Positions 8,301 through 12,349 of a stretch of 12,349 bases of DNA are shown here, in pieces (the stretch's first letter is position 1; each line of letters begins with the position of its first letter). The stretch is from Solirubrobacterales bacterium (lineage in GTDB: Bacteria; Actinomycetota; Thermoleophilia; Solirubrobacterales; Solirubrobacteraceae). The stretch covers positions 394-12,742 of the forward strand of contig PLYX01000225.1 of NCBI GenBank assembly GCA_003151895.1, read 5' to 3'. The notes below the pieces were generated by a model. That model searched no databases. It was not told the origin of the DNA and was given only the letters and a program-made list of their open reading frames with translations. A program made the position numbers and the translations under genes.

Positions 8301-9453
8301 CCCCGGCCCGGACCTCCGGGCCCGGGGCCGGCAGCCCTGTCGCTCGCACCGACGCTCGGTAGAGCAGGTACAAGGCTTTGGCGTTCGCGCTGAAACCCAG
8401 ACCTTCTACGCTTTCTTCGCCGGCGCCTTCGACGGCAAAGTTCGAGACCTGTGCGCCCGCCGACGTGTACTCAGACACGTGACCTTCGTTCGCGTACGTA
8501 TTCGTGACGAACAGTTCTCCGGAAGCGCCGAGCGCAATTGTCGTGTAGTAGCCTGACGACGCCGAGGGATCGCGCGGTCCGCCGAGTTCGGTGCCCGCGC
8601 TGTCGTACTTGCGTACGCCTGTGGCCGGTTCGCTATCGACGTAGATGTCTTCCGCGGCGTCGACAGCCAGCCCCTCGATGTAATAATCGCCGGGAAGCGG
8701 CGTCGTGGCCGCGTAGACGCCGCCTTCGCTGAACCTCTGCACACGTTCGATGTCGCCCACGTACACACTGCCGGTCGGACCCACCGTTACAGCTCTTGGG
8801 GAGAGCCGCTCGAAGGCGCCCGGAACGGGTTTGCCTTCTTCGACTTCCACGCCCGCCTGGCATTCTTCACCGGCGAGGCACACGTCGCCTTTCGTCGCCT
8901 TGTTCACTTCGCCGCCGAACGTCAGCACGAATTCGCCATTCGGCTTGAACTTCTCGATGCGATGGTTGCGCAGGTCCTCGACATACACGTCCCCTTGCGA
9001 GAGGCCCAGTGAGTTGTCAACCGCCACACCGTCGGCCGAGTAAAATGCGAACTGGCCCGCACCCGCGCCTTCGAGACCCGCCCGGCAGGTCGTTGTCGGC
9101 GGGGCGGCTTCGGGTCCGCACGTCTGAGCTTCGGAGGCGCCGGTGGCCACACCCCAGCCCCAGGCGAGCAGGAATTCGCCGTGTGAACCGAACTTGTCCA
9201 CGCGATTGTTTATCGCGTCGGCAACATAGACATCGCCGCTGCCCTGGTCGATCGCGGTCCCGTTGGGCCCAGCGAACTGGCCGGCGCCTTCGCCTTCGCT
9301 GCCGAACTGTGCGAGCAGCGCTGCCCCCGCGGGAGCCGCGCCCAGACCCAGAGAGGCGATACACGCGAGCAGCAGACAGACCGAGGCAACCGCGAGCAAG
9401 CCACACACCCGGACCACACTCCTCAACACAGACCGATGAGCACCCACGTTCAC
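5320..9453 (-). CDS. Giant secreted NHL-propeller / FN3 / PD40 surface protein
   Basis: The protein has 1377 aa. Residues 1-44 are a long signal peptide (hydrophobic about 18-40, APAGA site). Residues 50-367 form an NHL-type propeller. Six blades can be read, each with a hydrophobic strand plus (V/I)YV(A/E/G)D-like phrase: about 59, 133, 214, 259, 302 and 349. Two fibronectin-III domains follow at about 377-485 and 487-584, each ending with an LxPxTTYHxRVVA strand and ETFTT. Residues 597-1275 carry repeated PD40/TolB-like blades (SADGQRVFFSTTP, SSDGSKVFFTD, GEDGRHVYFVAD, SASGRYLAFMSE, DDNGRLFFNSP). The C-terminus has a Cys/Pro linker, then CARGKQLSHGGCVRKGKKKK and an Arg/Lys tail. No enzyme active site is visible, so a binding or scaffold role outside the membrane is inferred. 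The start is GTG at 9453, or a GTG two codons later that has better SD spacing. Confidence 0.9.
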   Translation of the reverse strand: MNVGAHRSVLRSVVRVCGLLAVASVCLLLACIASLGLGAAPAGAALLAQFGSEGEGAGQFAGPNGTAIDQGSGDVYVADAINNRVDKFGSHGEFLLAWGWGVATGASEAQTCGPEAAPPTTTCRAGLEGAGAGQFAFYSADGVAVDNSLGLSQGDVYVEDLRNHRIEKFKPNGEFVLTFGGEVNKATKGDVCLAGEECQAGVEVEEGKPVPGAFERLSPRAVTVGPTGSVYVGDIERVQRFSEGGVYAATTPLPGDYYIEGLAVDAAEDIYVDSEPATGVRKYDSAGTELGGPRDPSASSGYYTTIALGASGELFVTNTYANEGHVSEYTSAGAQVSNFAVEGAGEESVEGLGFSANAKALYLLYRASVRATGLPAPGPEVRAGGESASEILPTDVTLNARVDPEGAETTIHFEYGETEAYSEGTSPQALSGGSFEDQTASAPLSKLKPRTTYHFRVVATSECEPIEHPGRICTADGGDETFTTLPAVSIEAESVSQVSSTAATLEAELNGHSRFTEYRFEYGRTSKYETSIPVPDGSAGAGGGVVPVSALVEGLAPDTTYHYRVVARNAAGTSEGQDETFTTQGAATEVRQPDDRSWEMVSPPQKEGVRLEAFGIGLGTEGGLVQAAEDGNGLTYIAKAPIEANPPGNRSLSYQQLLATHTPGGWSTEDISTPNESVAGVDVLSEYSFFSPDLSRALVEPEGDTPLSSATSEWSPYVRQPNGEYLPLISGCPPVGEPCAPGVAEHADVPPGTKFGPQGAYGGGQSSTGGVKFVSATADFSRVLLTSTQSLVAGFPTGGNTAIYEWRQGAPLQPVSVLPGGESAASEGGAQVGFVKSGNTPAVRHALSADGQRVFFSTTPSGSERHLYMRDIERGKTLQLDTPEAGAQGGSGEADFQDASSDGSKVFFTDTARLTVDATSRSIYPEAADLYMCEIGEEAGQPTCRLKDLTVDHNAGESANVQGTVVGAGEDGRHVYFVADGVLAPGAKTGGCEAAVEQSPTVTCNLYVTDTVTGETKLIATLSELDALAWEAGSFHDELDRLAARVSASGRYLAFMSERSLTGYDNRDALSGARDEEVYEYDAASGRLACVSCDPTDARPSGMLDHEEVEHNAKGEQEVFTSPLVDNPKLWQGHWLAGSILGYVSAGSQVLYQPRYLDDNGRLFFNSPVGLVPQDANGKEDVYEFEPAGVGSCTNSTATGTQIYVNEVAGSPVEGCIGLISSGTSSEESAFLDASGKGQGGEEGQDVFFMTAAKLSGADVDGAMDVYDAHTCSSASPCPPAAGPVAPACTTAESCRAASPPQPAIYGAPSSETFSGAGNLPAAPLHSAVVKRAVKCARGKQLSHGGCVRKGKKKKQKRTHRSKSRTATRASRNRRGK
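5329..5334 (-). promoter_or_regulatory. Shine-Dalgarno of the 1130-aa gene, inside the upstream coding tail
   Basis: On the minus strand AGGAGG lies 9 nt before the ATG at 5319. It is also part of the Arg-Arg-Gly codons that end the 1377-aa protein (AGG AGG GGG AAG TAG, then ATG). The basic tail of one protein therefore encodes the ribosome binding site of the next, which supports tight translational coupling and the chosen start. Confidence 0.85.
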
Positions 9454-9457
9454 ATCC

Positions 9458-9463
9458 CCTCCT
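9458..9463 (-). promoter_or_regulatory. Shine-Dalgarno of the 1377-aa gene, start ambiguous
   Basis: AGGAGG on the minus strand is followed by GGAT and then GTG AAC GTG. Spacing to the first GTG (9453) is 4 nt, which is short. Spacing to the second GTG (9447) is 10 nt. Either could be the real start, and the protein differs by two residues. Confidence 0.75.
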
Positions 9464-9486
9464 CAAAGAGACCCGGACAACAAGAC

Positions 9487-9526
9487 CTGCCCGAGCCCGG
9501 GCAGCACCCGCACGATGTGCGGGCAG
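9487..9526 (-). promoter_or_regulatory. Tandem leader hairpins with competing pairings before the SD
   Basis: Two 7-bp stems lie 24-60 nt upstream of the SD. One is CTGCCCG/CGGGCAG (9487-9493 with 9498-9504, 4-nt loop). The other is CCCGCAC/GTGCGGG (9507-9513 with 9517-9523, 3-nt loop). A second copy of CGGGCAG at 9520-9526 can replace 9498-9504 as partner of 9487-9493, so two folds exclude each other. The minus-strand sequence after the last stem is GTCTTGTTGT, only moderately U-rich. It could be an attenuator, a translational switch or chance GC-rich complementarity. I recognise no known riboswitch class. Confidence 0.4.
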
Positions 9527-9579
9527 GCAAAGCCGCCGCGGGCACACAGCCCGCGACAGCAGAAGAACAAGAAGTTGGA

Positions 9580-9597
9580 CGCGCCCATATGGGCGCG
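9580..9597. promoter_or_regulatory. Perfect 18-bp palindrome, candidate operator
   Basis: CGCGCCCATATGGGCGCG reads identically on both strands. It lies about 127 bp before the start of the 1377-aa gene, within the predicted leader. Length and symmetry suit a dimeric regulator. It has no spaced loop, so it is a poor terminator. Confidence 0.4.
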
Positions 9598-9692
9598 CGA
9601 GTGACCAAGCCGGGGAGGGCGGGCCCTAAATCCGGCGAGCCGCGAGGCGCTTCCGCGGCGGTGGGGCCTAGCGCTTAGGCGCCGGCAATCCC

Positions 9693-9719
9693 AGAGAGAG
9701 AGAGAGAGAGAGAGAGAGA
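9693..9719. repeat. (AG)13 dinucleotide microsatellite
   Basis: Thirteen uninterrupted AG units plus a final A occupy 9693-9719, reading (TC)n on the operon strand. The repeat directly abuts the 23-bp palindrome and lies in the predicted 5' leader. Tracts this long are rare in high-GC genomes and are prone to slipped-strand length change. Confidence 0.97.
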
Positions 9720-9741
9720 CGTGTCAGCGACGCTGACACGT
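9719..9741. promoter_or_regulatory. Perfect 23-bp palindrome, candidate TetR-type operator
   Basis: The arms ACGTGTCAGCG (9719-9729) and CGCTGACACGT (9731-9741) are exact complements around a single central base. Perfect arms of 11 bp fit the operators of dimeric TetR-family repressors, and the operon ends with such a regulator. As RNA on the operon strand it would form a 10-bp stem with a 3-nt loop followed by a CU tract, so an RNA-level role is an alternative. Confidence 0.6.
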
Positions 9742-9856
9742 CTTGTTACGGACGCTCCAGCGGCACACGGACTCTCCAACACGTTGATCCCCAAAGAACT
9801 CACGCGAACTACAACTCCCTCTCGTTGCGACCCGGTCCCTCTCCCAAGGTCCCTGT

Positions 9857-9937
9857 CTAAACGTTTGATGCCGGCCACAGGGCCAACCCAAACCCGACCT
9901 TATTTCGCCCCGCATCCCGGGTGGGATGCCAAGACAT
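9857..9937 (-). CDS. Possible leaderless 26-aa leader peptide
   Basis: An ATG at 9937 opens a 26-codon frame ending with TAG at 9857-9859. Its first base sits 7 nt after the last base of the TATAAA box, the geometry of actinobacterial leaderless mRNAs, where the transcript starts at the A of ATG. The peptide begins MSWHPTRDAG and has two Trp but no repeated amino acid run typical of attenuation peptides. The 7-bp hairpin at 9912-9929 lies inside it. It could be a regulatory uORF of the surface-protein operon, or a chance ATG at the transcription start. I recognise no family. Confidence 0.3.
   Translation of the reverse strand: MSWHPTRDAGRNKVGFGLALWPASNV
9912..9929 (-). promoter_or_regulatory. 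Hairpin at the 5' end of the predicted operon transcript
   Basis: GCATCCC (9912-9918) and GGGATGC (9923-9929) form a 7-bp stem with a 4-nt loop, starting about 8 nt after the predicted transcription start. It may stabilise the 5' end or serve as an operator half-site pair next to the promoter. Confidence 0.4.
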
Positions 9938-9943
9938 GGCTCC

Positions 9944-9972
9944 TTTATACCCGACTCTCCAGCTGTTGTCAA
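9944..9972 (-). promoter_or_regulatory. Consensus-like housekeeping promoter of the surface-protein operon
   Basis: On the minus strand TTGACA (9972-9967) is followed, after exactly 17 nt, by TATAAA (9949-9944). This is a full -35 match, optimal spacing and five of six -10 matches. Transcription would start near 9937, giving a leader of nearly 480 nt before the 1377-aa gene. No closer convincing promoter was seen. Confidence 0.75.
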
Positions 9973-10086
9973 GCCCCTGAGCGAGATATTCTCGGCCCAG
10001 CTCGGCCTGCCGTGGGGACGGGCCCCGACAACATCCGTACCAATCACCGGCGCGGGGCTCACACTCGGCGGCGTTCCTGCCGATGT

Positions 10087-10092
10087 AGGAAG
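10087..10092 (+). promoter_or_regulatory. Weak Shine-Dalgarno deciding the CAP-protein start
   Basis: AGGAAG lies immediately before GTG at 10094, with only one intervening base, so it is suboptimal. The GTG is preferred because a signal peptide begins there. The more upstream ATG at 9926 would place 56 uncharged-to-mixed residues ahead of the signal peptide and overlap the opposing promoter. Confidence 0.4.
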
Positions 10093-10093
10093 C

Positions 10094-10879
10094 GTGAGCC
10101 GCTGCCTTCCCCTCCTCATCGCGCTTGCCGCGGCGCTGCTGCTGGCGCTGCCCGCCACGGCAGGCGCCACGACCCGTGGAACGGTCCACGTTCGTCATCA
10201 GACGATCCATCGCCGCGCGCACAAGAAGGCCAAGCACCCGCGCTCACGCAACAAGCACCGGGCCCGCAAGCACAAGCGCCCTGTGTGCAACAAGCACAAG
10301 CACAAGCGCCCCGTGTGCAATAAGCACAAGCACAAACGCACCGTGAGCCATGCGCGCAAGCGCCCTGTGCGCCACTCCCGTCCCGCCACCGCCTCCCGCG
10401 ACTGCCCGGACGCCAACCTCACGCCCAAGCCGGACAACATCGAAAGCGCCGCCGCCGCCACGCTGTGCCTCGTCAACGACGAACGCGCCCGCTTCGGCGA
10501 GCCGGCTCTGATCGAAGACGCGCGCCTGTCGAGCGCCGCCGCCGTCCACTCCCGCGACATGGATGCCCTCAACTACTTCGAACACGTCAGCCCCGGCGGC
10601 CAGACGCTGCTCATGCGCATCCAGGCGAGCGGCTTCATCCCGAACGGCAACGTCGGCTACACGCTCGGCGAGAACATCGCCTGGGGCACACTCTGGCTCG
10701 GCACGCCCAACGCCATCGTGAAGGCGTGGATGGCCTCCCCCGGCCACCGCGCCAACATCCTCAACCGCTCCTACCGCTACACCGGCATCGGGATCGGCTC
10801 CGACCTGCCACGCTCGATGTCGAGCGGTCAGGCCGGCGGGATGTACACGCAGGACTTCGGCACGATCGTCGCCGGCTGA
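10094..10879 (+). CDS. Secreted CAP/SCP-domain protein (YkwD-like) with basic repeat linker
   Basis: The protein has 261 aa from a GTG start. Residues 1-25 are a signal peptide (LPLLIALAAALLLALPATAGA). Residues 28-100 are extremely rich in Lys, Arg and His and contain three 10-residue units, HKRPVCNKHK twice and a diverged third. Residues about 112-261 form a CAP domain: VNDERARFG, VHSRDM, NYFEHVSPGG, GENIAWG, WMASPGHRANILN and GMYTQDFG. The CAP cavity residues His152, Glu193 and His218 are all present, so the fold is intact. Cys104 and Cys125 may pair. Bacterial CAP proteins are extracellular and mostly of unknown activity. The basic linker probably binds anionic wall polymer or DNA, which is inference. 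The gene is divergent from the giant surface-protein operon and shares its control region. The SDR gene follows 88 bp downstream. Confidence 0.9.
   Translation: MSRCLPLLIALAAALLLALPATAGATTRGTVHVRHQTIHRRAHKKAKHPRSRNKHRARKHKRPVCNKHKHKRPVCNKHKHKRTVSHARKRPVRHSRPATASRDCPDANLTPKPDNIESAAAATLCLVNDERARFGEPALIEDARLSSAAAVHSRDMDALNYFEHVSPGGQTLLMRIQASGFIPNGNVGYTLGENIAWGTLWLGTPNAIVKAWMASPGHRANILNRSYRYTGIGIGSDLPRSMSSGQAGGMYTQDFGTIVAG
10271..10360 (+). repeat. 30-bp in-frame tandem repeat, three units
   Basis: Units 10271-10300 and 10301-10330 differ at two bases. Unit 10331-10360 keeps the first half and diverges in the second. The period is a multiple of three and encodes HKRPVCNKHK-type decapeptides in the linker of the CAP protein. 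Confidence 0.95.
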
Positions 10880-10950
10880 AGCCGCACCGCTCCGCGGCGG
10901 CCGAGCACGCTCCTCCTCGGGACGGATAACCTCCGGCGACCGACCACTAC

Positions 10951-10956
10951 AAGGAG
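10951..10956 (+). promoter_or_regulatory. Shine-Dalgarno of the SDR gene
   Basis: AAGGAG lies 11 nt before the ATG at 10968, supporting that start. No convincing promoter was seen in the 88 bp between the CAP gene and this one, so readthrough from the CAP gene is possible. Confidence 0.7.
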
Positions 10957-10967
10957 AAGCGAACGCT

Positions 10968-11795
10968 ATGGGAGTACTCGACGGCAAGTCCGCGATCGTG
11001 ACGGGCTCGGCGCGCGGCATCGGCCGCGCCACGGCTGAGCTGCTCGCCTCACAGGGAGCGCAGGTCCTCATCAACGACCTCGACGGCGACGTCGCCGAGC
11101 AGGCATCAAAGGAGATCTCGGGCGAAACCGCCGTGTTCTCGGGCGACCTGACGAAGGGCGACGCCCCCGAGCAGCTCGTGCAGAAGGCGATCGACTCGTT
11201 CGGGAAGATCGACATCATCGTCAACAACGCCGGCTACACGATCGACGCGCCGATCCACAAGATGTCCGACGAGCACTTCCAGGCGATGCTCGACATCCAC
11301 CTGATCGTCCCCTTCAAGGTGATCCGCGCGGCCGCCCCGCACCTGCGCGAGCCCGCCAAGAAGGAGCGCGAGGAGGGCAAGGAGGTGTTCCGCAAGGTCG
11401 TCAACGTCTCCTCGATCTCCGGCACGATGGGCAACGCCGGGCAGGCCAACTACTCGTCGGCCAAGGCCGGAGTCACCGGTCTGACCAAGACCCTGGCGAA
11501 GGAGTGGGGTCAGTTCAAGGTCAACGTCAACGCGGTCGCCTTCGGCTTCATCGAGACGCGCCTCACGGCCGCCAAGGTCGAGGAGAACACGATGGAGATC
11601 GGCGGCGAGAAGGTGCAGCTCGGCATCCCCGAGCAGCTGCGCCAGATGGCCTCGATGCTGATCCCGCTCGGTCGCCCCGGCACGCCAGAGGAGGCCGCGG
11701 GCGGCGTGTTCTTCCTGTGCTCGCCGTGGTCCAACTACGTGCACGGCCAGATCCTCAACATCACCGGGGGGCAGTTCGTCGGGATGACCTCCTAA
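10968..11795 (+). CDS. FabG-like short-chain dehydrogenase/reductase
   Basis: The protein has 275 aa, close to the family norm with a Lys/Glu-rich insertion at about 126-143. The Rossmann cofactor motif TGSARGIG is at 12-19, Asp60 precedes the adenine pocket, and NNAG is at 86-89. The catalytic triad is Ser149, Tyr162 and Lys166, in a stretch (SGTMGNAGQANYSSAKAG) very like FabG. The tetrad Asn is replaced by His111 (LDIHLIVPF), as in the 3-hydroxyacyl-CoA dehydrogenase domain of multifunctional enzyme type 2. The usual Pro-Gly after the active site reads Phe-Gly (VAFGFIETR). It likely interconverts a 3-oxoacyl and 3-hydroxyacyl thioester with NAD(P)H. The CoA or ACP substrate is unresolved. 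Its stop lies 3 bp from that of the convergent acyltransferase. Confidence 0.92.
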   Translation: MGVLDGKSAIVTGSARGIGRATAELLASQGAQVLINDLDGDVAEQASKEISGETAVFSGDLTKGDAPEQLVQKAIDSFGKIDIIVNNAGYTIDAPIHKMSDEHFQAMLDIHLIVPFKVIRAAAPHLREPAKKEREEGKEVFRKVVNVSSISGTMGNAGQANYSSAKAGVTGLTKTLAKEWGQFKVNVNAVAFGFIETRLTAAKVEENTMEIGGEKVQLGIPEQLRQMASMLIPLGRPGTPEEAAGGVFFLCSPWSNYVHGQILNITGGQFVGMTS

Positions 11796-11798
11796 ACG

Positions 11799-12349
11799 TC
11801 AGGCTGTCGCCGCGCCCTTGGCCTTCGGCCGGGCGCGGCGCTCGGCCCGGCGCTGCTCACGCGCCCTGCGCAGCATCCCCTTGCGGCCGTGCTGCTCCAG
11901 GCCACCGTACAGGCCCTTGATCTCCGTGAGCACCTCTTCGGCAACCGCCTGCTGCTGCTCGCGCGTGGCGTTCTCGATCGGCTCCCAGCGGATCGGATCC
12001 CCGTACTGGATCGTCACCTTCGGGAACTGCAGGCGCTTCCAGTTGCGGATGCGACTCGAACCGTGGATCGCGATCGGCACGATCGGCGCGCCGCTTTCCA
12101 GGGCCAGACGCCCGATGCCAGCCTTGGCGTGATCGGCGAGTTTGCCGTCGCGCGAGCGCCCGCCCTCGCAGTACATCGTGATCGCGCCGCCGCGGGCGAG
12201 GATCGCTTTGGCCGTCACAAACATCTCTTCGTCGCGTGCCCCGCGGCGCACCGGGAACACCCCGCCGTGGGTGTAGATGAACTGCATCGGCCCGCTGAAC
12301 AACTGCGACTTGGCCATGAACCTCACCTTGCGGCGGATGTAGCAGCCCA
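11799..12349 (-). CDS. 1-acylglycerol-3-phosphate acyltransferase (PlsC family), 5' end outside window
   Basis: The frame is open to the window edge at 12349 and ends with TGA at 11799-11801, giving about 183 C-terminal residues. The phrases VRFMAKSQLF, GGVFPVRRG, YCEGGRSRDGKL and APIVPIAIHG are the later PlsC motifs. The N-terminal catalytic HxxxxD motif must lie beyond the edge. Motif III has EGGRSR where the textbook form is EGTRSR, a common variant, and Cys instead of Pro before it. The enzyme would acylate lysophosphatidic acid at the inner membrane face in phospholipid synthesis. The C-terminus is a strongly basic Arg/Lys tail. An internal GTG at 12326 could be misread as the start, but upstream codons remain in frame and family-like (YIRRKVRFMAK). 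Confidence 0.9.
   Translation of the reverse strand, partial: GCYIRRKVRFMAKSQLFSGPMQFIYTHGGVFPVRRGARDEEMFVTAKAILARGGAITMYCEGGRSRDGKLADHAKAGIGRLALESGAPIVPIAIHGSSRIRNWKRLQFPKVTIQYGDPIRWEPIENATREQQQAVAEEVLTEIKGLYGGLEQHGRKGMLRRAREQRRAERRARPKAKGAATA

Noticed and set aside
7471..8556. 361-codon open frame on the + strand opposite the giant NHL/PD40 gene
   Set aside because: The frame is antisense to a convincing domain-rich gene, and its translation is Arg/Gly-rich with no recognisable domain. Long shadow frames are expected in high-GC DNA.
9675..9878. 67-codon minus-strand frame encoding a Ser-Leu run across the AG repeat
   Set aside because: The Ser-Leu run is simply the microsatellite translated. 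There is no good ribosome binding site, and any slippage would break the frame.
9966..9992. Divergent + strand promoter (TTGTCA, TATTCT) for the CAP gene, sharing the -35 of the operon promoter
   Set aside because: The spacer is only 15 nt and the -10 matches four of six bases, too weak to call as a feature.
9926..10093. Upstream ATG extension of the CAP protein by 56 residues
   Set aside because: It would put non-signal sequence before a clear signal peptide and would overlap the strong opposing promoter. The GTG at 10094 fits better.
9454..10093. Known riboswitch (c-di-AMP ydaO or c-di-GMP type) in the long leader or upstream of the CAP gene
   Set aside because: I looked for the conserved cores of these classes and saw none. 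The stems present do not match a class I know.
10244..11227. 327-codon minus-strand frame spanning the CAP and SDR genes
   Set aside because: It crosses two well-supported genes and their intergenic gap, has low-complexity composition, and shows no family motif.
1..12349. CRISPR array, tRNA, rRNA, insertion sequence or phage attachment site
   Set aside because: No regularly spaced repeats, cloverleaf, transposase motif or terminal inverted repeats were seen in the window.

Overview
The window is high-GC DNA that looks actinobacterial. The very large secreted NHL / fibronectin-III / PD40 protein with a Cys-plus-Lys/Arg tail, beside a four-module secreted protein, suggests Thermoleophilia (Solirubrobacterales). 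That placement rests on remembered family resemblance, not on a marker gene.

Layout. The left edge holds the C-terminal part of an acyl-CoA dehydrogenase (+ strand). It converges on a three-gene minus-strand operon spanning 9453 to 894. Gene 1 encodes a 1377-aa secreted protein with a six-blade NHL propeller, two FN3 domains and a long PD40-type region. Gene 2 encodes an 1130-aa secreted protein built from a DUF11-like domain and four copies of an unrecognised cysteine-bounded module. Gene 3 encodes an unusual regulator, a TetR-type HTH followed by a second winged-helix domain. The junctions are 0 bp and 1 bp, so the genes are almost certainly cotranscribed and translationally coupled.

Upstream of the operon (9454-10093) lies about 640 bp of regulatory DNA. 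It contains a consensus-like promoter (TTGACA-N17-TATAAA, minus strand), a possible leaderless 26-codon ORF starting at the predicted +1, a perfect 23-bp palindrome abutting an (AG)13 microsatellite, an 18-bp palindrome, and tandem hairpins with competing pairings just before the ribosome binding site. The predicted 5' leader is close to 480 nt. The palindromes are candidate operators for the operon's own regulator.

Divergent from the operon is a secreted CAP/SCP (YkwD-like) protein with a Lys/His-rich 10-residue repeat encoded by a 30-bp tandem repeat. It is followed by a FabG-like short-chain dehydrogenase. The right edge holds a PlsC-type acyltransferase on the minus strand, cut by the window end and convergent with the dehydrogenase (3 bp apart).

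The flanking genes are ordinary lipid metabolism. The accessory interest is the central surface-protein locus: three secreted proteins, each with a strongly basic low-complexity segment, under what looks like one elaborate divergent control region and a self-encoded double-DNA-binding regulator. The function of the locus is not known to me.
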